Origin: JBBSBY01 sp038205805
GTDB taxonomy: Bacteria > Desulfobacterota > Desulfomonilia > Desulfomonilales > Desulfomonilaceae
Direction of reading: 5' to 3'
Assembly: GCA_038205805.1 (NCBI GenBank)
Contig: JBBRBO010000007.1
Location: 11,568-75,567 of the forward strand
Length of the DNA stretch: 64,000 nt
Positions 25,049 to 34,161 of this stretch are shown here, piece after piece. Below the pieces are notes generated by a model, which did no database searches, was not told the DNA's origin, and saw only the letters and a list, made by a program, of their open reading frames with translations. A program made the position numbers and the translations under genes. Position 1 is the stretch's first letter; each line of letters begins with the position of its first letter.

Positions 25049-26776
25049 ATGGAAAACTTGGAAACCCAAGAAAACAACAATTCTGCCGAAGAATTCGAGC
25101 AGGACACTTCAAAGGAAGAAGATTTTGCTGAGTTAGTCGAAAGCAGCTTTAACAAGGTTCAAGAGGGGGAGGTTGTCACGGGCGTAGTGGTCCAGGTGAC
25201 AAACGAGTCCGTTATGGTCGATGTCGGCTCCAAATCCGAGGGCCAAATCCCCATAGAGCAGTTTTTAGACGAAGACGGCCAAGTCACCGTTAAAGTAGGC
25301 GACGAGGTCGAGGTCTTTTTAGAAGACACTGAAGAATCCTCCGGACGAGTGCGCATATCGAAATCGAAGGCGGACAAGATACGCATCTGGGACGAAATCG
25401 CGGATGTGTGTGACAACGAACGCACCATTTCAGGCCGAGTAGTGGCAAGAGTAAAGGGCGGTTTACAGGTGGATATCGGCGTTGCGGCGTTTTTGCCGGG
25501 TTCGCAGGTCGATCTCAGACCCGTCCGAAACTTTGAAAAATACATCGGCGAGACGTTCGAGTTCAACGTCCTCAAATACAATCGCAAACGCGGCAATATC
25601 GTGCTTTCCAGAAAGCCGCTTCTCGAAAAACTCCGGGATGAAAAACGAGACACTATCCTGGGCGTAATGGAAGGTGAGGGCATCTTCACCGGCGCCGTGA
25701 AGAACATCACCGACTACGGCGCGTTTGTGGATTTAGGCGGTATTGACGGCCTTCTCCACATCACGGATATGTCATGGGGTCGTATCAATCACCCCTCGGA
25801 CATCCTCAAGGTGGGCGACGAAATCACCGTTAAGGTCTTGAAGTTCGATCAAGACAAGGAACGCGTCTCGCTGGGCCTCAAGCAGATTCAGCCCGATCCG
25901 TGGGCCGATGTCGAGGAGAAATTTACTCCCGGCCGTGAACTCGTAGGCCACATCGTGAGCATTACGGACTACGGCGCCTTCGTGGAGCTGGAGAAAGGCG
26001 TTGAGGGCCTCGTCCATGTATCGGAAATGGCTTGGACGAAGAAGCCCCGCCATCCCTCCAAGATCGTACAGGTGGGCGAAGAAGTCGATGTGGTCGTCCT
26101 CGGTGTGGATAGGGAGCAAAAGCGCATCTCTCTCGGGATGAAGCAGCTTCGACCCAATCCGTGGGATGTCATCGCCGAGCATTATCCGGTCGGCACAAAA
26201 ATCGAAGGCAAGATCAGAAACGTCACGGACTTCGGAATCTTCGTGGGTATAGACGAAGGTATCGACGGATTGGTCCACATATCCGACATATCCTGGACCC
26301 AAAGAATCAAACATCCGGGTGAGCTTTACAAGAAGGGACAGACCGTTCAAGCGGTCGTCTTGAACATCGACAAGGAGAACGAAAGATTCTCCCTCGGTAT
26401 AAAGCAGATCCACGAAGATCCGTGGGAAACCATTCCCGATAAGTATCCTCCCGGCGCTCAAGTCACCGGTAAGGTAACGTCCGTTACCGATTTCGGTGTG
26501 TTCCTGGAGATCGAGGAAGGCATCGAGGGAATGATCCATGTGTCGGAGCTGTCCAAGGATCGCGTGAATTCACCTTCGGATTTTACCAAAGAAGGCGACG
26601 AACTCACGGCTATGGTCCTCAAGGTGAACAAAAAGGACAAGAAGATCGCCCTGTCCATCAAGAGTCTCGAACGGACAGGAGACTACAATGAGGTGAAAGG
26701 TTACATGCACAGCCAAGAGGTTGTGGCTTCGAACCTGGGAGATCTGCTGAAAGGCAGCTTGTCCAACAAGGAATAG
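25049..26776 (+). CDS. rpsA: 30S ribosomal protein S1
   Basis: A protein of 575 residues with six S1 RNA-binding domains after an acidic N-terminus. The later repeats are clear: DYGAFVDLGG, DYGAFVELEKG, DFGIFVGIDEG and DFGVFLEIEEG, each followed by GLVHISD-like strands and SLGxKQ ends. S1 unfolds mRNA and brings it to the ribosome. GGGGG stands about 14 bases before ATG 25049, within a 268-base spacer after cmk that has a promoter candidate. A hairpin terminator (26786-26808) follows the stop. Full-length and intact. Confidence 0.96.
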   Translation: MENLETQENNNSAEEFEQDTSKEEDFAELVESSFNKVQEGEVVTGVVVQVTNESVMVDVGSKSEGQIPIEQFLDEDGQVTVKVGDEVEVFLEDTEESSGRVRISKSKADKIRIWDEIADVCDNERTISGRVVARVKGGLQVDIGVAAFLPGSQVDLRPVRNFEKYIGETFEFNVLKYNRKRGNIVLSRKPLLEKLRDEKRDTILGVMEGEGIFTGAVKNITDYGAFVDLGGIDGLLHITDMSWGRINHPSDILKVGDEITVKVLKFDQDKERVSLGLKQIQPDPWADVEEKFTPGRELVGHIVSITDYGAFVELEKGVEGLVHVSEMAWTKKPRHPSKIVQVGEEVDVVVLGVDREQKRISLGMKQLRPNPWDVIAEHYPVGTKIEGKIRNVTDFGIFVGIDEGIDGLVHISDISWTQRIKHPGELYKKGQTVQAVVLNIDKENERFSLGIKQIHEDPWETIPDKYPPGAQVTGKVTSVTDFGVFLEIEEGIEGMIHVSELSKDRVNSPSDFTKEGDELTAMVLKVNKKDKKIALSIKSLERTGDYNEVKGYMHSQEVVASNLGDLLKGSLSNKE

Positions 26777-26785
26777 AACCGGCAA

Positions 26786-26808
26786 GGGGGTGAATCAACT
26801 TCACCCCC
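26786..26808 (+). terminator. Hairpin terminator after rpsA
   Basis: GGGGGTGAA and TTCACCCCC form a perfect 9-bp stem with loop TCAAC, 10 bases after the rpsA stop. The tail (AACTTCTCTC) is only moderately T-rich. Confidence 0.7.
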
Positions 26809-26919
26809 AACTTCTCTCGTCTACCGGTCTTGTAATCCCCGCCTGCGCCCCGAACTATATTAAACCGAATACGGTTTTGGCCGAGATCCGCCGTTTTCTC
26901 AAAAACAAACCTCAACCCC

Positions 26920-27130
26920 TAATACCGCGATGCTTTCAGAGAAGCAATATTGGCGACGCTCTCGTTGTGAAGCAGGTTTTTCCAATCTCTTTCCAGGAAA
27001 ATGTGTGATAATAGCCGCAAGCGGCATTTTCTCCTTGAGAAAAACCGATTCCGGCAATTGCGAAAGTTCTTGGTGAGGGGCTTGGGGAGAAACTTGTTTC
27101 AAGAAGGTTCTCCCCAATATTACTTCTTTT
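26920..27130 (-). repeat. Double-hairpin dispersed repeat, copy E
   Basis: An inverted copy between converging rpsA and cca. It opens with TAATACCGCGATGCTTTCAG, contains hairpin 2 (GCCGCAAGCGGC against ACCGATTCCGGC) and hairpin 1, and ends TTCTCCCCAATATTACTTC. The cca stop codon TAA (27122-27120) is part of AAAGAAGTAATATT of this repeat; the outer left terminus is missing. Confidence 0.8.
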
Positions 27131-28586
27131 GGTAGGCCTTGCCATGAGATGGCGCCAATTCAGCCGCCGCAATAAGCGCTTGCTGAAAGGTGGCTATGCG
27201 TCCGGCCTCTTGAAGCTCCTGTAGATCGAGGAGCAGCGCGCCTACTGCAGGGCCTTCTTGCAAACAGAACAGTTCGATGATGTCTCTACCGGACAGGAAT
27301 GGTTCGGCCAAAGGCGTCTTTTGCTGTTCCAGCGTATACTCCAACACGTGAAACACATTCTTGAGGGCGAGAGCGTCCTGCCCCGGCAGTCGCGCCGTAC
27401 CCTTAGACGCCTTCATGTCGGCAAGGAAGAGCAGCAAAAGCCCTATGAGATCCGACCCGAAGGAGCGACTCATGCGCCGCATGGCCCGTGAAGACATGGA
27501 TTCATCCGCTAGAATCGAGGCGTGCATGTGGCCCTTCACGAGGTCAACTACACAACGAGTCTCTTTTCTCGATAGCTTGAGGCGCTCACAAACGTTTTCC
27601 GCTGCTGTGGCCGATAAAGCCTCATGCCCGAAAAAGCGCACCTTACCGTGCTCATCCACGAACCGCGTCTGGGGCTTTCCCGAGTCATGGAGCAGCGCAG
27701 CCAACTTCACTAACGTGAATTTGGGACGTCCGGGAACGATACTGTGAGACAAATAGTCTGCGATGTGTTCCCAAAAGCTCGCGAACACACGCTTTCCATG
27801 TGTGAAGAAGCTCTCCATCTCCTCGACAACCGCCAGAGTATGACCCCACACGTCCAGGTGGTGAAAGGCGTTCTGCTCGCACTGCTTCATGGGGACGACT
27901 TCAGGAAAGAGCAAGTCCATGATACCCACAGCGTCCATTTCGCGCAGAAAGCAAACCCCGGTAGGCGCTCGCAAGATACCCATGAACTCATCGCGTATGC
28001 GTTCGGCGGCGACGCCGGCCAACATGGGCGCGCTTGTAGCCGCAGCGGTAAGGGTTTCGGGGGTAATTGAGAAGCCCAAGGAGGCCGCAAATCGGAAAGC
28101 CCTCAGGACCCGTATGGGATCACGCGTCAAGCTGTCCGGTCCGCAGCGACGTACCAGGCGACGTCCAAGATCGGCCATACCGCCGGTTACGTCGATCACT
28201 TCAGGCCATTCACCGTGGAGGAAATACTTCAGGTCAATGGCCATTGCGTTGACGGTGAAATCACGTTGGAGCAGGTCTCGACTGATGCAGTTTTCCTGTA
28301 TCTGAGCGATGTCTATGACGTCTCTGCCGTCTCTGACCACTACGCGCCCCACTCCGCGTTCCTCGTCCAGGGCGACGAAGGTCAATTCAGCGGGTCGGGA
28401 CTGCGCCAAATGACGTGCAAGGGTGAATCCGTCAAGGTCCGTGACCACATCCCAATCGAGCACGCCGGCGCCCAAAAGCATGTCTCGTACGGCTCCACCC
28501 ACCACATAGGACTGGTGAGATTCGCGTACAATCTCCTCGAGCGTTTGCAAAACAGCGGAGTTCGGTATGTGACGAGCAGGAGCCAT
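27120..28586 (-). CDS. cca: HD-domain CCA tRNA nucleotidyltransferase
   Basis: A protein of 488 residues. The nucleotidyltransferase head has YVVGGAVRDMLLG, the catalytic LDWDVVTD (DxD), RDFTVNAMA and RAFRFAASLGFS. An HD phosphohydrolase region follows (AALLHDSGKPQTR, FFGHEALSATAAE). It adds or repairs the 3' CCA of tRNA; poly(A) polymerase I is the alternative in this family, and the HD domain favours tRNA-repair types. ATG 28586 is taken as start (a TTG lies 15 bases earlier). Its last codons and stop are formed by the end of repeat copy E. No co-transcribed neighbour is obvious. Confidence 0.85.
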   Translation of the reverse strand: MAPARHIPNSAVLQTLEEIVRESHQSYVVGGAVRDMLLGAGVLDWDVVTDLDGFTLARHLAQSRPAELTFVALDEERGVGRVVVRDGRDVIDIAQIQENCISRDLLQRDFTVNAMAIDLKYFLHGEWPEVIDVTGGMADLGRRLVRRCGPDSLTRDPIRVLRAFRFAASLGFSITPETLTAAATSAPMLAGVAAERIRDEFMGILRAPTGVCFLREMDAVGIMDLLFPEVVPMKQCEQNAFHHLDVWGHTLAVVEEMESFFTHGKRVFASFWEHIADYLSHSIVPGRPKFTLVKLAALLHDSGKPQTRFVDEHGKVRFFGHEALSATAAENVCERLKLSRKETRCVVDLVKGHMHASILADESMSSRAMRRMSRSFGSDLIGLLLLFLADMKASKGTARLPGQDALALKNVFHVLEYTLEQQKTPLAEPFLSGRDIIELFCLQEGPAVGALLLDLQELQEAGRIATFQQALIAAAELAPSHGKAYQKK

Positions 28587-28649
28587 GACGTGTCTACGCA
28601 AAGATAATATTCAACAGGACTATACCGGAAATTGCGCCGGCCGTCTGCA

Positions 28650-29381
28650 TCACAACTGCGCTTGCACTAATTCCATGCGAACGGTTCCAATGATGGGGCA
28701 TGAGGTAAGCAGCAGGGGAATTCGGCGCTTGTCATTGGAAATCCAGAGCTTGCCCGTGCCGATCTCGTCGCGATCCCCCGTCATTTTGACCAACCGCAAG
28801 TTCAGACGCAGCGCCGAATGACGTCCAGTGCGTATGGTAATCTCTTCGGAGCCGTCGTAATTGACAAAAAGCCGCGATTTGTCTTTGCCGTCGAAAATAT
28901 CCACATACATCGGCTTAGACAGATCCTTGGACCGGAGAAGAAAAATCGCCGTTATAGGGTCGTAAAGCCCGGAGAATTTTTCGGCGTGACTTTCCCGCTC
29001 GGAGCCCTTTTGTTTATTGACCTGCACGAGGCTCTTGGAGTGATCGAACAACAAGTCTACCGTTTCCGACCGGCTCAAGCTGGATTTCAAGTGGAAATTG
29101 TAACGCTCGGGTTTGTGAGAGGAAGGTACGAAACTGGCCTGGATCTGGGTCCAGAGTTCGACGATCTTCTTAACCATTCCGTCGGATACGGCTTGAGCCG
29201 TAACCTTGGTCCGGTTTCCTTCCTGTACGGTCGTGATGTCGCCGTGGCCGGCCTTGGAACCGTTCCACGTGAATTCGTAGCGCAGGCATTCGGTTTTGTC
29301 CGCTGAATACACCGGATAAATTCCTGCGGGTATCAGGAGGACACACATAGCGAGGATTCTCAGAAGGTAGACAAACTTCAT
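28650..29381 (-). CDS. Exported DUF3108-type protein
   Basis: A protein of 243 residues with a signal peptide (residues 1-26, ending PVYSA). The mature part (LRYEFTWNGSKAGHGDITT, FHLKSSLSRSETVDLLFDH, YDPITAIFLLRS, GTGKLWISNDKRRIPLLL) follows the DUF3108 pattern, a periplasmic beta-rich family related to lipoprotein-carrier folds. Function is unknown; a lipid or envelope role is often proposed. It stands between cca and a small lipoprotein gene on the same strand, 29 bases from the latter, so they may be co-transcribed. Confidence 0.75.
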   Translation of the reverse strand: MKFVYLLRILAMCVLLIPAGIYPVYSADKTECLRYEFTWNGSKAGHGDITTVQEGNRTKVTAQAVSDGMVKKIVELWTQIQASFVPSSHKPERYNFHLKSSLSRSETVDLLFDHSKSLVQVNKQKGSERESHAEKFSGLYDPITAIFLLRSKDLSKPMYVDIFDGKDKSRLFVNYDGSEEITIRTGRHSALRLNLRLVKMTGDRDEIGTGKLWISNDKRRIPLLLTSCPIIGTVRMELVQAQL

Positions 29382-29410
29382 AGGTGATATAGCCTTTTGG
29401 GAAGGGTGCG

Positions 29411-29821
29411 TTATTTAGCTCTTCGCCAATAGAACTTCTTTCTCACTTCGGGCATTGTCAATACCAGTATATCATCGGTGATGCGATAGGGCCAGTTCAC
29501 CGTAGGGCCTTCGCTGTCGGTAAGGATAATGCGATCTCCGTCCACCTTATATGTGCCGCTTTGGGTCTTTACTACGTTTGAGGTTTCCTTATCAATGCGT
29601 TTGAATACCGCTTGACCGTCCTTTGTAAATTCGATGAGCGTACGAACTGATTGCGGGGGTTTTTCCTGCGCCCCCTGCTCGTCCGCCAGATACATCAGCT
29701 CCCATGTGTCGGTGAGGGGACCGGAGACAGGCGCCTTGCTCGCGGTTAAGCCCAGACATGAAGAACAAAGGAGAAGGGCCGAAAAGATCCATAGTGCGCC
29801 ACGGGAATAGGAAAGAAGCAT
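29411..29821 (-). CDS. Small lipocalin-like lipoprotein
   Basis: A protein of 136 residues. Start ATG 29821 is preferred: GAGG lies about 9 bases upstream and a hydrophobic segment (LWIFSALLLCSSC) ends in a cysteine that can be lipid-modified, although the box (CSSC) is not ideal. The mature part (WELMYLADEQGA, LIEFTKDGQAVFKR, GTYKVDGDRIILTDSEG, YRITDDILVLTM) reads as a short beta barrel of the lipocalin-like/META type. It precedes the DUF3108 gene and probably shares a transcript. Role unknown. Confidence 0.65.
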   Translation of the reverse strand: MLLSYSRGALWIFSALLLCSSCLGLTASKAPVSGPLTDTWELMYLADEQGAQEKPPQSVRTLIEFTKDGQAVFKRIDKETSNVVKTQSGTYKVDGDRIILTDSEGPTVNWPYRITDDILVLTMPEVRKKFYWRRAK

Positions 29822-29933
29822 ATACCACGTCCTCAAACGGGCGCTGGGCATGAATAGTCCGAGGGAGGATAAGTTTCTCCTTCGGCCTCACTAGGCGCAG
29901 AGCGGCCTCAAGCCTGGCGCCGTTACCGTTCGA

Positions 29934-30917
29934 CTACCACAGGCTTCCGAATTTCTTGTCCTCGGGATCGAGGGTATTTTCCGTCACCAGTGGTTTGCGA
30001 TCAGTCCGGGGCTTGGGGTCGAGCGCTTGCAAAGTCTCGTCGGGTTTCTTTGGAGCAGCGGGTTTCGGTAACGGGAACTCTCCTCTGGCCAGCCGCGCAA
30101 TGAACGGCTCATCCACGATAATGCAGTAGGACCCCACCTGCATCGTATGGAACACCGCTTCCGCGTCTTGCCAATCCAATCCCAAACAGCCGTGGGTGAG
30201 TCTGCCGCCCGTCGCTTCAGCGTAATGCACATACCGAGCGCCGTCATACACCAGCTTATAACGGAAAAAACCCGGCACTCGCCGATCCTCATGTTTCTTG
30301 GGAATGGGCTCTCCCTCTTCGATAAAGTACCAATCCGGTCGAACCCAATCCGCCACCGGGACTTTGCTGCGGATTGGGAAAATGCCCACGGGGCTTTCGA
30401 ATGCGCCCACCTGTGTCTTGCCCTTGCCGATGGCCACCGGGCCTACTCGCAGGAGTCTGCCGTTTCTGTCGAAAAGGTAGAACTGAAAATTGCGTTTATC
30501 TACGATGAAAAAGGGCTTACCGTTCCTTGACGTCACGTACGAGGCGATACGTCGGGCTTCAGCCATAACCGTCTGAACCTGCCCTTCATCATGAATACGA
30601 TGACCGTAGTTGTCGGATGTAGCTCCAGGCTGCTGCTGATAGCCGGGGTAAGCGTGTTGCTGGTTCGCCTCTCTCACCCGGGAGACCTGCTCTTGCAAGA
30701 TGCGCTCGGCGTCGCGACGGTCGTACTGCAAGTCGGAGGGAGGCGCTTGCCCCGGATAGTAGTCCTGATATCCTTGTGGGTAACCGTTCTGATCCATTTG
30801 ATAAGGATTCTCGTAGTATTGTGCGTAGATCGGGGAAGACAACAACATCATTAGAAGCGCCATACCCCAGTATCTGTTATGAAATCGGTTATTTGAAGTC
30901 CGCTTCTCCCGCTTCAC
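29934..30917 (-). CDS. L,D-transpeptidase (YkuD family)
   Basis: A protein of 327 residues. Start is GTG 30917 with AAGGAG 8 bases upstream. A signal peptide (residues 1-32) precedes a Tyr/Gln/Pro-rich linker (35-100) and the YkuD domain (about 135-270: PFFIVDKRNFQFYLFD, FESPVGIFPI, and the catalytic THGCLGL). The enzyme cross-links or modifies peptidoglycan. The usual HGC-x-R continues as HGC-L-G-L here, so the arginine after the catalytic cysteine is replaced. A proline/lysine-rich tail follows. It has its own strong promoter at 30955-30983. Confidence 0.85.
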   Translation of the reverse strand: MKREKRTSNNRFHNRYWGMALLMMLLSSPIYAQYYENPYQMDQNGYPQGYQDYYPGQAPPSDLQYDRRDAERILQEQVSRVREANQQHAYPGYQQQPGATSDNYGHRIHDEGQVQTVMAEARRIASYVTSRNGKPFFIVDKRNFQFYLFDRNGRLLRVGPVAIGKGKTQVGAFESPVGIFPIRSKVPVADWVRPDWYFIEEGEPIPKKHEDRRVPGFFRYKLVYDGARYVHYAEATGGRLTHGCLGLDWQDAEAVFHTMQVGSYCIIVDEPFIARLARGEFPLPKPAAPKKPDETLQALDPKPRTDRKPLVTENTLDPEDKKFGSLW

Positions 30918-30954
30918 TGCGAAAACTCCTTCATGACCCTGAATTTATTTTTTG

Positions 30955-30983
30955 TGTATAAGGGAATTCCTTGTCCCTGTCAA
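30955..30983 (-). promoter_or_regulatory. Strong sigma70-type promoter of the L,D-transpeptidase gene
   Basis: On the minus strand TTGACA (30983-30978), a 17-base spacer and TATACA (30960-30955), 38 bases before the GTG start. The -35 box is perfect. Confidence 0.65.
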
Positions 30984-31138
30984 TAATACAAAGCGTGCCG
31001 CCGGCGGTTAGTTCATCAGTACTACCTTGCATGGTGGGAGATTGCAAGTGCGTCCCTCACGATGCCCGCGGTGCGAGAAGGAGCCCTACCGACCGAACAA
31101 CTCCACAGCCGCAACCAAGCGGCGCCGGCGCTTACTCT

Positions 31139-32497
31139 TTACAACAAACCGTATTTTTTCATCTTGTACTGGAGATTACTTCGGGAGATCCCCAGCGATC
31201 GAGCCGCCTGAGCTTGCACATTCCCGGTCTTGTTCAGGGCGTCTTTGATGATTTCTTCTTCGATTGCGTCCAATGTCTCGGCGAGTGTCTTTTCCGTGGA
31301 AGGGATGTAAAGGGGCGTGGATTGCTTGCTCGGATCGACCGTGATCTCGGGCGGCAAGTCTCGAAGTCGTACCTTCTCATGAGAGCAAAACACCACTGCG
31401 CGTTCGATAACGTGCTCGAGCTCGCGCACGTTCCCGGGCCAGTCATAGTCCGTGAGCGTCCTTACCACTTCCGGCTCAACGGATGTAACCACTCGTTCCA
31501 GCTTGTGCGACACTGTGTTCAAGAAGTGCGCAGTGAGCAAGGGAATGTCCTCTCGTCGCTCCCGAAGAGGGGGAAGCTCTATATGTACGCCGTTGAGTCG
31601 GTAGTAAAGATCGCCGCGAAAGGCGCCGGACTCGACCTCGTGTTTGAGATTCTTGTTTGTGGCGGCAATAATCCTGACATCCACCTTGATGTCCTTGGAG
31701 CCGCCCACTCGGCTGAATTCCTGTTCCTGTAAAACACGCAGCAGCTTGACCTGAAGCGTAGGCGGCATATCGCCGATTTCATCCAGAAACAAGGAGCCCC
31801 CTTGCGCCGCCTCGAATTTTCCCGCTTTGGTGGTAAGCGCCCCTGTAAAGGCCCCTTTTTCATAGCCGAAGAGTTCGGATTCCAGCAGGCTCTCGGTCAT
31901 GGCCGCGCAATTGATGGAAATGAACGTTTTGTCCGCACGTCGGCTTTGTCGATGAATGCTGCGGGCCACAAGTTCTTTGCCCGTGCCCGATTCTCCGGAC
32001 ACAAGCACGGTGATCGGCGTGTCCGCAACCTTTTTCACAATGAGAAGAGCGTCTTGAATGACCTTGGATTCTCCCACAATACCGTCGGCGCTCGGTTGCT
32101 GGGTATCCGAGATGGTTCGTCTGTGTTTGACGAGCGCCCGTTTTTCGACTCCTCGGGCGACGGCGTTCTTGAAATCCGTATTGTCGAAGGGTTTCTGGAT
32201 GTGATCCAGGGCGCCTTTCTTCATAGCTGCGACGGCTTGATCCACTTCCGCGAAGGCCGTCATGACGATAACCGGCAGCTCAGGGTCATGGGTCAGCACG
32301 CGATCAAGGAGATCTATTCCTGTGAGACCGGGCATCTTGATGTCGGTCACCACGGTATCAATAACATCATTCGTAATAATGTTAAGGGCTTCAGCCGCTG
32401 ATGAGGCGGTCAACACCCGATAGCCGTCCTCCAGAAGCAGATCCTCCAAAATCAGCAGATAGTTTTTTTCGTCGTCAACCACTAAGACAGTGTACAT
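31139..32497 (-). CDS. NtrC-family sigma54-dependent response regulator
   Basis: A protein of 452 residues. Receiver domain 1-115 (VLVVDDEKN, phospho-acceptor in VVTDIKMPG). AAA+ domain about 140-375 with Walker A GESGTGKE, ESELFGYEKGAFTGA (the sigma54 contact loop) and GGSLFLDEIGDMP. Fis-type helix-turn-helix at the C-terminus (AQAARSLGISRSNLQYKMKKYG). It activates sigma54 promoters after phosphorylation by the kinase encoded 2 bases upstream. The targets are not visible; no clear sigma54 site is seen nearby. Confidence 0.94.
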   Translation of the reverse strand: MYTVLVVDDEKNYLLILEDLLLEDGYRVLTASSAAEALNIITNDVIDTVVTDIKMPGLTGIDLLDRVLTHDPELPVIVMTAFAEVDQAVAAMKKGALDHIQKPFDNTDFKNAVARGVEKRALVKHRRTISDTQQPSADGIVGESKVIQDALLIVKKVADTPITVLVSGESGTGKELVARSIHRQSRRADKTFISINCAAMTESLLESELFGYEKGAFTGALTTKAGKFEAAQGGSLFLDEIGDMPPTLQVKLLRVLQEQEFSRVGGSKDIKVDVRIIAATNKNLKHEVESGAFRGDLYYRLNGVHIELPPLRERREDIPLLTAHFLNTVSHKLERVVTSVEPEVVRTLTDYDWPGNVRELEHVIERAVVFCSHEKVRLRDLPPEITVDPSKQSTPLYIPSTEKTLAETLDAIEEEIIKDALNKTGNVQAQAARSLGISRSNLQYKMKKYGLL

Positions 32498-32499
32498 AC

Positions 32500-33939
32500 C
32501 TAAAGCGTCCGTTCATTCTCCGAGGATTTCCATGACGGCAACATTATCGAGAATACCGCGCCGCCGTCTTCCGTGTTCCGGGCCTTAATTTCGCCGTTGT
32601 GCGCGGAAATGATGTTGCGCACCACGGATAATCCCAGCCCTGTTCCCATCTGGTTCGTTGTGAAGAAGGGAGTAAAGATCTTGTCCAAACTTTCTTCCGA
32701 TATTCCGTGGCCGGTGTCGGAGATGTCGATGCGCACCATGCCGTTCGTCTCGGGGATGGTGACTGAAACTACGCCGTCTTTGCCCACGGCCTCAAAGGCG
32801 TTCATGGCGATGTTCAAAAAGGCCTGATAGAGCAAGTCCGGGTCTCCTGCGACGTACGGCTCGGAAGGGCTTTCGCCCTCCTGCAGCCACGTGATCTCTC
32901 GGGAGCGGCGTTCCGACTCGAGATTGTCTCGCACGCGAGCCAGGACATCACCGACATTGATCTTTTTCATCTTAGGCGCTCTGGGTCGTGCGAATTCAAG
33001 AAAGTCCGTGAGAATCGAATTGAGTCGCGTGGCTTCCTCGTAAATCACCCCTGAAAACTTGCGAATTCTCTCAGGCTGGGGATTCGCCTTGCGCATGAGC
33101 ATCTCCGCGGATGAACGGATTATACCGAGAGGATTGCGTATTTCATGAGCGATAGTTGCCACCAACTGGCCGATGGACGCAAGCTTCTCCGCCTGTTGCA
33201 GTTGGCGCTCCAGTTCCGTGCGTTCGTTGCTTCGCACGATGAGAATGCGCTCACCTCTGCGCACTATGAGGGTCAAGGCTACAAAGAGAAACAGCATGAG
33301 GATCGCCGCGGTTATGATGATAACTACGACGGATCGCTGCACCTTCGCATATTGATCGGTGACGTCTTGGTTGATTTCGAGAACGCCGTAGATCTCGCCC
33401 AGCATCCAATAGTTGCCTGTAACCTCTCTGAGTGGGAAATACGTGACGGTCACCTTGTTGCCCAGCCACGAACCGCCGCCGTCGGAATGAATAAACGTGT
33501 GATCTTTGCCGTTGAATGCGGCGTCGATCAAGGGGCCGCCCTGTTCATACTTCCCTATGAGGTCGTAATCCGAGCTGTAAATGATTTTGCGCCGTTTATC
33601 TATGAGTTTAATGCGCTTGATTTTCAGACCATAGGTGAAGTCCTTGATAAGCGAATCCAAGGCCCCGAATTGTTCCCATTTTTCCAGATCCATCGACACG
33701 TTGCGGGCCTTCAACGGAGCGTAAAATCCTATAAATATGTTGTAGTTGAGGTTCTCCGCAAGGAGCTTGGCGTAGTTTTCAGCGCTGCTCACGAGCGTGT
33801 TTACGTTGCCTGTGTAGAGAAACGCGCCCAGCAGGCCCGTTACCAGCGTAATCGCCAGGAATCCCGTTATGATGAAATATTTCAGAAGACGAAAGGGTCC
33901 GCCCGGGCGGGGATTCGCCGGGATCGTCAGGTCGCTCAT
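32500..33939 (-). CDS. Membrane sensor histidine kinase
   Basis: A protein of 479 residues. Two membrane segments (about 20-42 and 203-228) enclose a periplasmic sensor of roughly 160 residues (single Cache-like: IKRIKLIDKRRKIIYSSD, TVTYFPL). The cytoplasmic part has the phospho-acceptor HEIRNPLG, then HATPase with NIAMNAFEAV (N box), DTGHGI, FFTTNQMGTGLGL (F and G boxes). It phosphorylates the NtrC-type regulator immediately downstream. The signal is unknown; the fold suggests a small extracellular ligand. Confidence 0.93.
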   Translation of the reverse strand: MSDLTIPANPRPGGPFRLLKYFIITGFLAITLVTGLLGAFLYTGNVNTLVSSAENYAKLLAENLNYNIFIGFYAPLKARNVSMDLEKWEQFGALDSLIKDFTYGLKIKRIKLIDKRRKIIYSSDYDLIGKYEQGGPLIDAAFNGKDHTFIHSDGGGSWLGNKVTVTYFPLREVTGNYWMLGEIYGVLEINQDVTDQYAKVQRSVVVIIITAAILMLFLFVALTLIVRRGERILIVRSNERTELERQLQQAEKLASIGQLVATIAHEIRNPLGIIRSSAEMLMRKANPQPERIRKFSGVIYEEATRLNSILTDFLEFARPRAPKMKKINVGDVLARVRDNLESERRSREITWLQEGESPSEPYVAGDPDLLYQAFLNIAMNAFEAVGKDGVVSVTIPETNGMVRIDISDTGHGISEESLDKIFTPFFTTNQMGTGLGLSVVRNIISAHNGEIKARNTEDGGAVFSIMLPSWKSSENERTL

Positions 33940-34161
33940 TGTGATATACCGCCTGTGTCGGCGCCGCTCAAGGCGTCACTCTGCGCCGAGCAAGACCCAT
34001 AATGTATCACCCGTTGGCCGAAAGGTAAACCGGCGGCAATTGTTTACCGAGCTTGAGACTGCTCTGCGCCATGTGTGGCTGTAGGGCTCTCGTCTCCCCT
34101 GGAAGCTTCCCCATCGACATCCACATGGGCGTTCATTCCAGGTGAACGGTTGGAACCGGCG